From Massilia sp. Root418 (GTDB lineage: Bacteria; Pseudomonadota; Gammaproteobacteria; Burkholderiales; Burkholderiaceae_D), in the NCBI RefSeq assembly GCF_001425265.1, contig NZ_LMEC01000022.1, forward strand, positions 343,966-407,965: 64,000 nucleotides of DNA. Reading direction: 5' to 3'. The notes below the pieces were generated by a model that was given only the letters and a program-made list of their open reading frames with translations, did not search any database and was not told the DNA's origin. The position numbers and the translations under genes are program-made. The stretch's first letter is position 1. Each line of letters opens with the position of its first letter. Below are positions 43,845-51,609 of the stretch, piece after piece.

Positions 43845-43914
43845 GAGGCTTCCTTTGTCCGGGATGTAAAACACTAACCGCCGTCCGCGCCGCCCGTCCA
43901 CCGCAACGAACAGG

Positions 43915-43943
43915 TTTCATGACCATGCTCAATACGGTAGAAT
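43915..43943 (+). promoter_or_regulatory. Candidate promoter of the B12-riboswitch operon
   Basis: TTTCAT (43915-43920) and TAGAAT (43938-43943) are spaced by 17 bases and would start transcription near 43950, just before the first conserved riboswitch helix. The -10 matches four of six consensus bases; the -35 is weak. Confidence 0.45.
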
Positions 43944-43949
43944 CGCGGC

Positions 43950-44150
43950 ATTACGTGAATGGTGCCCTCCCGCTTGTCGGCCGGAGGGTGAAACGGGAAG
44001 CCGGTGACGCGCGCGATTTTCATCTCGCGCCAGTCCGGCGCAGCCCCCGCTGCTGTATGCCTGACGACTTCGATCGAACGCCACTGTGCACTGCACGGGA
44101 AGGCAGGGTTGAGGAAGGATGAAGGCCAGCCAGAAGACCGGCCAGTCACG
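43950..44150 (+). ncRNA. Cobalamin (AdoCbl-type) riboswitch
   Basis: All hallmark blocks of the B12 riboswitch are present in order: GGTGCC near 43961, GGGTGAAACGGGAAGCCGGTG from about 43986 (split motif AANRGGGAA-like core), the B12 box GGCGCAGCCCCCGCTGCTGTA near 44037-44057, GGGAAGGCAGG near 44098 and GCCAGCCAGAAGACCGGCC (44125-44143). The aptamer is followed by a GC-rich hairpin rather than a T-run terminator, suggesting control of translation. High cobalamin would repress the operon beginning at 44229. Confidence 0.96.
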
Positions 44151-44190
44151 AAGATTGCGCAAAGCCCGGGGTGTGGTTTTGCCTGTTTTC

Positions 44191-44209
44191 CTGCGCGCCT
44201 GGCGCGCAG
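44191..44209 (+). promoter_or_regulatory. Expression-platform hairpin before the CobN-like start
   Basis: CTGCGCGC and GCGCGCAG pair around CTG. The stem ends 19 bases before the TTG start codon and there is no following U-tract. It could alternate with the riboswitch core to occlude ribosome loading. Confidence 0.5.
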
Positions 44210-44228
44210 CTACTGGTTAAAGTTCAAA

Positions 44229-47200
44229 TTGAGCACTTCCATACTGCTGCGGCTGGCCGCAGTGCTGCTGTGCGTTTGCGCTTGTGCGCATGCGTCGGCA
44301 GCCACCCTGTTCGCCATCGTCACCGAGCGTGCGGCGCCTGCCGCCATCGAGGCCGCACACCACCACCTGGCCAGCCACCCGCAGGACCGCATCATGCTGC
44401 GCACCCCCGCGCAATGGATGGCCGCCAGCGACCGCGAAGCCGCCCTGTGGATCAGGCAGGCCGACACCGTGCTGGCCGTCTCGCTGTTCGGCGATCCTGC
44501 GCGCCGCCTGAAGGAAGTGCTGCCGCGCCACGCCAGGGCGCAGACGCCGGTGCTGGCCTTCAACGGCGAAGCCAGCCTCAGTCTGATGAGCCGCGACCCG
44601 CGCGCCAGCCTGCATAACTTTTCGCCGGACACGCTGCGCGAGCTGTCTTCCGAAACGCCATCCCCGGCAGCCCTGAAGGCAGCGCAGGCCGATCCGGCCG
44701 CCAGCCGCTGGCTGGCCGCGCGCCGCGTGTGGCAGGCGGGCGGCACGGACAACACGGCGGCGCTGTTCGCGCACCTGCTCAATCCTGCCGTGGCGCTGGC
44801 CGGCCCGCAGCCCGAGCCCACGCTGCGCCTGCGTGCGGGCGGGCGTGAGCTGGTGGATGCGGCGGCGTGGGGCAAGGCGGCGCAACTGGGACTGCAAGCG
44901 CAGCCCACCGTGGTGGTGCTGGACCTGTCGAACATGGACAGCGCGGTGCCCGCCGCCGTCTGCCGGCGCATCGAGCAGCGCGGCCAGCCCTGCGTGCAGG
45001 TGCTCACGCGCTGGGGCGGAGCCTCGCGCGAAGCGCTGGAGCGCCTGCCGGAACTGGTCGCGCCCGCGCAGCCGGCGGCGCTGGTGGTACTGCAGGACTT
45101 CGTGGTGGGCGCGGCCGAGGGCCGCGAAGCCGTGACGGAAGCGTTCAAGCGCCTGAATGTGCCGGTGTTCAAGGCCATCCGCCTGTCGGACCGTACCGCC
45201 GTGCAGTGGCGCCTGTCGCCGGACGGCCTGCCGGCGGATTCGGTGCAGTACCGCGTGGCGCTGCCCGAACTGCAGGGCATAGGCCAGCCCATCGTGGTGG
45301 CCGCGCTGGGCCAGGCGCAGAAGGACACGCAGACCGGCATCGAGAACCGCCCGCCGGTGGTGCTGGCCGAAGAGGCCGACCGCCTGTCCGCGCGCGTGGG
45401 CCGCTGGCTGGCACTGCGCGGCAAAGCCAACCGCGACAAGCGCGTGGCGCTGATCTACTACAACCATCCGCCCGGCCGGCAGAACATCGGCGCCGACAAC
45501 CTGGACGTGCCGGCCTCGCTGTTCGACATGCTGCAGGCGATGAAGGGCGCCGGCTACACGGTTGGCACGCTGCCCGAGTCGCCGCAGGCGCTGCTGGACA
45601 TGATCATGGCGCACGGCGTGAACCTGCCGGAGGACCGCGCCGCGCTGCGTGAGCTGAGCGGCACCGTGAACAGCGTCAGCGCGGCCGACTATGCGCGCTG
45701 GTTCGGCACGCTGCCGCCGCGCGTGCAGGGCGAGATGACCAGCGGTCTGCTGGGCCGCCTGCACGCCGACATGCTGGAGGCCGAGGCCAGCGGCGAGGGC
45801 GCGCTGGGACGCAAGCAGGCCGAGGTCATCATCAAGGAATTGCAGCACCTGGTGGAAGGCGCCGACCATCCGCAACGCGAAGCGGCGATCCGCGACCTGG
45901 CTGCGCTGGCGGACGGCTACCACGCCTGCCTGGACCCGGCGGCCATCGGCGCGCGGGCCGTGAAAGGTAAAGGCGGCTGCGCCGCGCTGGCGCCGCTCAG
46001 CAAGCGCCTGTCCGGCTATGGCATCGAAGGCTTGAAAGGCTGGGGCCCGGCGCCAGGCAGGATCATGGTGGACAGCGGCAAGCTGCTGGTGCCCGGCCTG
46101 GTGTTCGGCAATGTCTTCATTGGCCCGCAGCCGCCGCGCGGCTGGGAAGTGGACGAAGAGCTGCTGCACGCGAATACCAGCATCACGCCGCCGCACCAGT
46201 ACCTGGGCTACTACCACTGGCTGCGCGACCGTTTCAAGGCGGATGCGCTGGTGCACGTTGGCCGGCACTCCACTTACGAGTTCTTGCCCGGCAAGGCGGT
46301 CGGCCTGAGCTCGGACGACTATCCCAGCCTGATCGCGGGCGACCTGCCCGGCATCTATCCCTACATCGTCGATGGCGTGGGCGAAGGCACGCAAGCCAAG
46401 CGGCGCGGCCTGGCCGTGATTGTCGACCACCTGACCCCGCCGCTGGCCGCCACGCCGCTGTACGACGAACTGCTGGCCCTGCGCCAGGTGGTGGAGAGTT
46501 TCGAGGCGGCCAGTTCGGAATCGCTCAAGTCGCAGGCGGCTGCGCTGATGCGCGAGCGCGTCAATGCGCTGAACCTGAAGGCCGAACTGGAAGCGTCGAT
46601 GGCGGACGTGCTGGCCGTGCGCGGCATCGGCTTCGACGCGGCCGACGACGATTTGCTGGCGCACGAGGTGGGCCACTACCTGACCAAGCTGCAGGAGAAA
46701 TTCATGCCCCACGGCCTGCACATTTTCGGCCGTCCGTGGAAACAGGAATCGATCGACCTGATGCTCGATTCGATGAAGAAGGGCGGCATCGAGGGCGCGG
46801 ACATCGCGGCCAAACTGGGCGACTCGCCGCGCCGCGAAATGCTGGCGCTGCTGGCCGGGCTGGATGGCGAATACATCGAGCCGGGCAAGGGCAACGACCC
46901 GCTGCGCTCGCCCGAAGCACTGCCTACCGGCCGCAACTTCCATGCGGTCGACGGCGACATCCTGCCGACCCGCCTGGGCTACCAGCTGGGCGAGCGCATG
47001 GCCGCCAAGGCCGACGCCCGCAATGCATCGGGCGGTGCTGCCGGCAGTTCCGCCGGCAAAGGTAGCGAAGGCATCATCCTGTGGGCCTCGGACGCGGTGC
47101 GCGACGAGGGCGTGATGGTGGCGTTTGCGCTGGCCATGATGGGCGCGGAGCCCGTGTGGAACGCGCGCGGCATCGTCACCGACGTGAAGCTGAAGCCGGG

Positions 47201-48707
47201 CGCCGTGCGGCGCGACGCGCTGGTCACCACCTCCGGCCTGTTCCGCGACCTGTACCCGAACCTGATCCGCCTGATCGACCGCGCCGGGCGCATGGCGCTG
47301 GCCGCGTCGGCCAATGCGCTGGCCGAGCGCGATCCGGCCCTGAAGGAAGCCTTGCAGGCCGCGCTGGCGCCTGTGCCGGGTGCCGCCTGGGGCAGCGAAG
47401 ACGCCGCCCAGAACCGGGTGGCGCGGGAGTGGCTGGTGCGCCAGCGCGCGCTGGCGGCTACCGGCATGTCCGCAGCCGACGCGGGCCGCGCCGCCGCGCA
47501 GCGCATATTCGGCGACGCGCCGGGCGCGTACGGCGCCGGCGTGAACCGCCTGACCGAACGTTCCGGCGCCTGGCGCGAGCGCGACGAAATCGGCCGCGCC
47601 TACCGCAACCGCATGGGCCACGCCTACGGCCTGGACGCCAGCGGCGAAGCTGCCCATGCCGCCTTCGACGTCGCGCTGGACGGCATCGAGCGCACCTATC
47701 ACGGCCGCGCCAGCAATCTGTACGGCCTGCTCGACAACAACGACGCCTTCGATTACCTGGGCGGCCTGTCGCTGGCTATCGAAGGCCGCACCGGCCGCGT
47801 GCCGGAAGCGATGATCTTGCAGCACGCGCAGCCCGGCCGCGCGGACGTGGAGCCGCTGGCGTCCGCCCTGCTGGGCGAGCTGCGCGGACGGTTCCTGAAC
47901 CCGGCCTGGCTCAAGCCGCTGATGGGCCACGGTTACGCCGGTGCGCGCACCATGGGGCAGGAGTTCCTGGAGAACCTGTGGGGCTGGCAGGTAACGCGGC
48001 CGGACCTGGTGAAGAACTGGGCGTGGGACGAGGTGAAGTCGGTGTACTTCGACGATGCGCACAAGCTCGGCCTGCCGCAGTTCCTCGGCCAGCAGCACAA
48101 CGCGCACGTCAAGGCGCATATGCTGGCCATCTTCATGGTGGCGGCCGAGAAGGGCTTCTGGAAAACCGACCCCGCCACCATCAAGCGGATGGGCGGCGAG
48201 CTGGCGCAGCTGGTGGCGAAGAACGGGTTGCCTGGCAGTGGCCACGCGGCGCCCAACCATCCGATGTGGGACTGGCTGGCGCCGCAGCTGGACGGTGCGG
48301 ACGCCGCTGCGCTGGGCGTTACCCTGGCCAAGGCGCGCGGCCAGATGCTGCCCGCCGACAGCGCCGCCGCTGCAGCCGACGCCGGAGCGCACGCCCCCGC
48401 GGCTGCCGCGCCGGCTGCCGCCGCCAAGTCCTCCGCTGCCAGATCCGCCGCTGCCAAGTCCGCCGCCAGCGCCGCTGCCGCTGCCACTGTGGACGCCGCT
48501 GCCGCCGCCCCGGACGCCGCCGAACCGCCTTCCGCCGCCGAAGCCGCCGCGCGCGTCTACGAATTGCACCAGAAAGCCGTACCGCCAGAGGCGCCCGCCG
48601 TGCAGGCCGCCAAGCTGCTCGGCGCACTGGCCGCCTTGCTGGCCCTGTTCTCGCTCGGCCTGTGGCGCGGACGTCATATACCTCAACCTGTTAGGAGTTC
48701 CCCATGA
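44229..48707 (+). CDS. Exported, membrane-anchored CobN/HmuS-like class I chelatase subunit
   Basis: About 1492 residues. The only plausible start is TTG 44229, the first start-like codon after the riboswitch. It gives the signal peptide STSILLRLAAVLLCVCACAH with cleavage after ASA. The body is a CobN/BchH large subunit: VDEELLHANTSITPPHQYLG, VHVGRHSTYEFLPGKAVGLS (about residue 673), PGIYPYIVDGVGEGTQAKRR and IVDHLTPPLAATPLYDEL. An Ala/Ser-rich linker (about 1377-1438) and a C-terminal helix (AKLLGALAALLALFSLGLW) anchor it. Topology therefore puts the chelatase in the periplasm, unlike cytosolic CobN, and no CobS/CobT ATPase is nearby. It may insert or, like HmuS, remove a metal from a tetrapyrrole. 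The stop overlaps the next start (ATGA). Confidence 0.92.
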   Translation: MSTSILLRLAAVLLCVCACAHASAATLFAIVTERAAPAAIEAAHHHLASHPQDRIMLRTPAQWMAASDREAALWIRQADTVLAVSLFGDPARRLKEVLPRHARAQTPVLAFNGEASLSLMSRDPRASLHNFSPDTLRELSSETPSPAALKAAQADPAASRWLAARRVWQAGGTDNTAALFAHLLNPAVALAGPQPEPTLRLRAGGRELVDAAAWGKAAQLGLQAQPTVVVLDLSNMDSAVPAAVCRRIEQRGQPCVQVLTRWGGASREALERLPELVAPAQPAALVVLQDFVVGAAEGREAVTEAFKRLNVPVFKAIRLSDRTAVQWRLSPDGLPADSVQYRVALPELQGIGQPIVVAALGQAQKDTQTGIENRPPVVLAEEADRLSARVGRWLALRGKANRDKRVALIYYNHPPGRQNIGADNLDVPASLFDMLQAMKGAGYTVGTLPESPQALLDMIMAHGVNLPEDRAALRELSGTVNSVSAADYARWFGTLPPRVQGEMTSGLLGRLHADMLEAEASGEGALGRKQAEVIIKELQHLVEGADHPQREAAIRDLAALADGYHACLDPAAIGARAVKGKGGCAALAPLSKRLSGYGIEGLKGWGPAPGRIMVDSGKLLVPGLVFGNVFIGPQPPRGWEVDEELLHANTSITPPHQYLGYYHWLRDRFKADALVHVGRHSTYEFLPGKAVGLSSDDYPSLIAGDLPGIYPYIVDGVGEGTQAKRRGLAVIVDHLTPPLAATPLYDELLALRQVVESFEAASSESLKSQAAALMRERVNALNLKAELEASMADVLAVRGIGFDAADDDLLAHEVGHYLTKLQEKFMPHGLHIFGRPWKQESIDLMLDSMKKGGIEGADIAAKLGDSPRREMLALLAGLDGEYIEPGKGNDPLRSPEALPTGRNFHAVDGDILPTRLGYQLGERMAAKADARNASGGAAGSSAGKGSEGIILWASDAVRDEGVMVAFALAMMGAEPVWNARGIVTDVKLKPGAVRRDALVTTSGLFRDLYPNLIRLIDRAGRMALAASANALAERDPALKEALQAALAPVPGAAWGSEDAAQNRVAREWLVRQRALAATGMSAADAGRAAAQRIFGDAPGAYGAGVNRLTERSGAWRERDEIGRAYRNRMGHAYGLDASGEAAHAAFDVALDGIERTYHGRASNLYGLLDNNDAFDYLGGLSLAIEGRTGRVPEAMILQHAQPGRADVEPLASALLGELRGRFLNPAWLKPLMGHGYAGARTMGQEFLENLWGWQVTRPDLVKNWAWDEVKSVYFDDAHKLGLPQFLGQQHNAHVKAHMLAIFMVAAEKGFWKTDPATIKRMGGELAQLVAKNGLPGSGHAAPNHPMWDWLAPQLDGADAAALGVTLAKARGQMLPADSAAAAADAGAHAPAAAAPAAAAKSSAARSAAAKSAASAAAAATVDAAAAAPDAAEPPSAAEAAARVYELHQKAVPPEAPAVQAAKLLGALAALLALFSLGLWRGRHIPQPVRSSP

Positions 48708-49171
48708 TCGAAACCCTGTCCTACGCCTGGCTGCATGACGCGGTCAGCTGGCTGCTCGCCCCGGCGCTGGCCACTTTGCTGCTCGGCTGCGCCATCGCGG
48801 TAGTGGAAGCGGGCATCGCCGTCGGCGAACGCTTCCACGGCCTGGCCAAGCTGGGCGCCAGCGGCAACGTGGCGCACGTGCAGGCCGTCGCCCGCCACCG
48901 CCTGGAACGCGCCGACCTGCTGGCGCGCATCCCGCCGATGCTGGGCCTGATGGCCACCATCATCCCGCTCGGGCCCGGCCTGGCCGCGCTCGGCCAGGGC
49001 GACCCCGCCAAGCTGGCCAGCGCCGTGACGGTGGCTTTCGACGCCACCGTGCTTGGCCTGGTGGCCGGCATCGGCGGCCTGGTGATCGGCAAGCTGCGCC
49101 GCCGCTGGTACGAAGAAACGCTGGAAGCCATGGAACAGCCGATGGAACAGCCGATGGAGCACAGCGCATGA
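48704..49171 (+). CDS. MotA/TolQ/ExbB-type proton channel protein (HmuU-like)
   Basis: A 155-residue protein with a first helix (about residues 12-35, LLAPALATLLLGCAIAVVEA), a cytosolic loop and the MotA/ExbB core: LLARIPPMLGLMATIIPLGPG, then ASAVTVAFDATVLGLVAGIGG with the conserved small-residue helix packing and a basic exit (KLRRRWYEE). It is shorter than ExbB (about 240). It would form the pentameric channel of a proton-driven motor, with the DUF2149 protein as its partner. AGGAG precedes the ATG, which overlaps the CobN-like stop; the next gene overlaps by four bases. Confidence 0.9.
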   Translation: MIETLSYAWLHDAVSWLLAPALATLLLGCAIAVVEAGIAVGERFHGLAKLGASGNVAHVQAVARHRLERADLLARIPPMLGLMATIIPLGPGLAALGQGDPAKLASAVTVAFDATVLGLVAGIGGLVIGKLRRRWYEETLEAMEQPMEQPMEHSA

Positions 49172-49488
49172 GCGGCCAGCCCGCCCGCCAGCGCATGCGC
49201 CTCTATTCCCGACTGGACGCCCGCTTCGACGACAGCGACGAAGACCCGCGCGCCAGCCTGGTCAACCTGGTGGACGTGATGCTGGTCTTCGCCTGCGGCC
49301 TGATCGCCGCCATCGCCGGCACGCAGGGCGCGCTCAAAGCGCCCCAGCCGGTCGAGAAGGGCCGCCAGATCGAACGCCCTGCTGAAGGCGTCAGCCAGAA
49401 CGGCAGCGGCTACGACCGCGTCGGCGAAGTCTTCCGCGACCCCAAGACCGGCCAGCTGGTGCTGATCGAACCATCCAGGAAAAAATAA
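49168..49488 (+). CDS. DUF2149 protein, ExbD/TolR-like partner
   Basis: A 106-residue protein with a short cytosolic N-terminus, one transmembrane helix (about residues 31-51, LVNLVDVMLVFACGLIAAIA) and a small periplasmic domain (GYDRVGEVFRDPKTGQLVLI). Asp36 sits in the first turn of the helix inside VNLVDVMLV, closely resembling the ExbD/TolR segment LVDVMLVLL whose aspartate carries protons. DUF2149 genes accompany CobN-like and MotA/ExbB-like genes in haem (hmuSTU) loci. ATGA overlap with the channel gene argues for a stoichiometric complex. No peptidoglycan-binding domain is present. Confidence 0.9.
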   Translation: MSGQPARQRMRLYSRLDARFDDSDEDPRASLVNLVDVMLVFACGLIAAIAGTQGALKAPQPVEKGRQIERPAEGVSQNGSGYDRVGEVFRDPKTGQLVLIEPSRKK

Positions 49489-49496
49489 GCTTCACG

Positions 49497-51593
49497 ATGA
49501 AACAGAACAGGGTCCGCCACCCCATCCATCCCATCGCCGCCGCCATTGCATTGCTGTGCTGCGCCACGGCCGGCGCCCAGCAAACGGACGCCATGCCCAC
49601 CGTGACCGTCTCCGCAGCACCCGTGCAGGAGGGCCTCGGGCTGGCGCGTGAGAACGCCACCGCCAGCCGCCTGAATCTCAGCGCGCAGGACATGCCCGCC
49701 AGCGTGGAGTCGCTCAGCACCGCCGCCATGCAGGCGCGCGGCGACCTGCAGGTGAAGGACGCCGTTACCCGAAGCACCGGCTTGACCGACATCAGTTCGC
49801 CGGGCAACGGCATCGCCTACTCCGCGCGCGGCTTCAGCGGCAACAACGCCATCGCCATGCTGGAGAACGGCCAGCGCCTGCTGGTGGGTTCGGGCACGGC
49901 CACCTACCCGTCCGACCCGTGGGGCTATGACTACATCGAAGTGCTGCGCGGCCCCGGTTCCGTGGTGTACGGCAGCGGCAGCACCGGCGCCACCATCAAC
50001 GCGGTGCGCAAGGCGCCGCAGCGGGCCGCGTCGTTCGAAGCCATGGCCGGCATCGGCGGCGGCAAGGCCCTGCGCGCGGGCGCGGGCGGCACCGGCGCCA
50101 TTGGCGGGAAGGGCGCCTTCCGCTTGGACGCCTACGCCGACCGCAGCGACGGCTTCGTCGACCGGGGCGAGGCGCGCCACGGCAAGCTGCTCACCAGCCT
50201 GGCCTACGCGCTGACGCCGGACCTGGACCTGGACGCCCAGCTGGACCATGCCGAACAAAAGCCGCAGCGCTACTTCGGCACGCCGCTGGTCAACGGCCGG
50301 CTCGCGGGCCAGCTGCGCAACGAGAACTACAACGTGGGCGACGCCGACATCGAATACGTGGACGACAAGGCCGTGGCGCGCCTCACCTGGCGCGTGTCGC
50401 CGGCGCTCACCGTCAGCAACGAGCTGGCCTACATGAAGGCGCGCCGCAACTGGCGCAACGCCGAGTATTACGTCTACAACCCGGCCGCCAACGTGGTGGA
50501 ACGCAGCGACTACATCGCCATCCAGCACCGCCAGGAGCAAACCGCCAACCGCCTGGAAGCGCGCTGGAACGCGGGCGCCAACAGGCTGGTAACGGGCTGG
50601 GAAGCGGCCACCATCAACTTCCAGCATACGAACAATTCACCCTACGGCGGCAGCTCCACCGTGGCGCCCACCGGCTTCCATCCAGGCGTATTCGACAGCC
50701 CCGATCCACTGCGCCCCAACTTCGCCACCGATACCGCCACCAACGCGTTCTACATCGAGGATGCGTACAGCCTGAGTGAAAGCCTGCTGCTCCTGGCCGG
50801 CGCGCGGCATGACCGCTACGAAGTGGACCGGGTCAGTCTGCAGGGCGCGGCGGGCTTCAGCGCCACGCTCGCGTCGAACTCGGCGCGGCTGGGCCTCACC
50901 TGGAAGCTGGCGCCGCATACTTCGCTGTACGGCCAGTTCAGCAGCGGCAGCGATCCGTTGACCAGCCTCCTGTCGCTGAACCTGGCCAACGCCCGCTATA
51001 AGCTTACGCGATCGCGCCAGGCGGAGGGCGGCGTCAAGCAGTCGCTGGCCAACGGCAAGGCCGAATGGACCGCCGCGCTGTACCGCATCCGCAAGGACGA
51101 CATCATCACGCGCGACCCGTCCAACCCGGCGCAGTCGATCCAGGGCGGTTCGCAAACCTCGCAAGGCGCGGAGTTCAGCGCCGCTGTGAGCCTGGCCTCC
51201 GCATGGCGCATCGACGCCAACCTGGCCTACACCGACGCACAGTTCGACCGGCTGCTCGAAGGCGGCAACGTCTCGCGTGCCGGCAAGCGTCCGCCGGACG
51301 TGCCGGCCACCTCGGCCAACCTGTGGCTTGCCTACAAGGCCGATGCCTGGCGCGCAGGCGCAGGCGCGCGCTACGTCGGCAAGCGCTTCATCGACAACGG
51401 CAACACGCAGGCGCTGCCGGCCTACACCGTGATCGACGCCGCGCTGGGCTGGAACCTCAACCGCCATGTGCTGGTGCAGCTGAACCTGCGCAACCTGGCG
51501 GACAGGCTGTATGCCAGCACGTCCTATAGCGACAGCCAGTACCTGCTGGGCGACCGGCGCCATGCCGAGCTGACCGTGCAGTGGCGCTATTGA
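49497..51593 (+). CDS. TonB-dependent outer-membrane receptor
   Basis: A 698-residue receptor. A signal peptide (HPIAAAIALLCCATAGAQ) is followed by a TonB-box-like PTVTVSA (about 34-40), a plug domain (SVESLSTAAMQARGDLQVKD; STGLTDISSPGNGIAYSARG; YDYIEVLRGPGSVVYGSGST) and a 22-strand barrel ending HAELTVQWRY. It looks like the siderophore-receptor subgroup rather than BtuB, but its B12-riboswitch control argues for a corrinoid, cobalt complex or related metal chelate as ligand. It starts nine bases after the DUF2149 stop. TonB itself is not encoded in the window. Confidence 0.93.
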   Translation: MKQNRVRHPIHPIAAAIALLCCATAGAQQTDAMPTVTVSAAPVQEGLGLARENATASRLNLSAQDMPASVESLSTAAMQARGDLQVKDAVTRSTGLTDISSPGNGIAYSARGFSGNNAIAMLENGQRLLVGSGTATYPSDPWGYDYIEVLRGPGSVVYGSGSTGATINAVRKAPQRAASFEAMAGIGGGKALRAGAGGTGAIGGKGAFRLDAYADRSDGFVDRGEARHGKLLTSLAYALTPDLDLDAQLDHAEQKPQRYFGTPLVNGRLAGQLRNENYNVGDADIEYVDDKAVARLTWRVSPALTVSNELAYMKARRNWRNAEYYVYNPAANVVERSDYIAIQHRQEQTANRLEARWNAGANRLVTGWEAATINFQHTNNSPYGGSSTVAPTGFHPGVFDSPDPLRPNFATDTATNAFYIEDAYSLSESLLLLAGARHDRYEVDRVSLQGAAGFSATLASNSARLGLTWKLAPHTSLYGQFSSGSDPLTSLLSLNLANARYKLTRSRQAEGGVKQSLANGKAEWTAALYRIRKDDIITRDPSNPAQSIQGGSQTSQGAEFSAAVSLASAWRIDANLAYTDAQFDRLLEGGNVSRAGKRPPDVPATSANLWLAYKADAWRAGAGARYVGKRFIDNGNTQALPAYTVIDAALGWNLNRHVLVQLNLRNLADRLYASTSYSDSQYLLGDRRHAELTVQWRY

Positions 51594-51609
51594 CCTGCTG
51601 AGCGCCTGG

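Noticed and set aside
44004..44228. GTG start at 44004 for the CobN-like protein
   Set aside because: It lies inside the conserved riboswitch aptamer and would add residues not resembling a protein; the signal peptide begins right after TTG 44229.
44217..48686. Open frame of 1489 codons on the minus strand opposite the CobN-like gene
   Set aside because: Same shadow effect; composition is His/Gln/Arg-rich, while the plus strand has strong CobN motifs and riboswitch context.
44229..48707. Calling the gene cobN of cobalamin biosynthesis
   Set aside because: It has a signal peptide and membrane anchor and no cobalamin-biosynthesis or cobS/cobT neighbours, so a role in cytosolic cobalt insertion is unlikely.
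49497..51593. Calling the receptor BtuB
   Set aside because: Plug and barrel sequence resemble the general siderophore-receptor group; only the riboswitch links it to B12, so the symbol is not justified.
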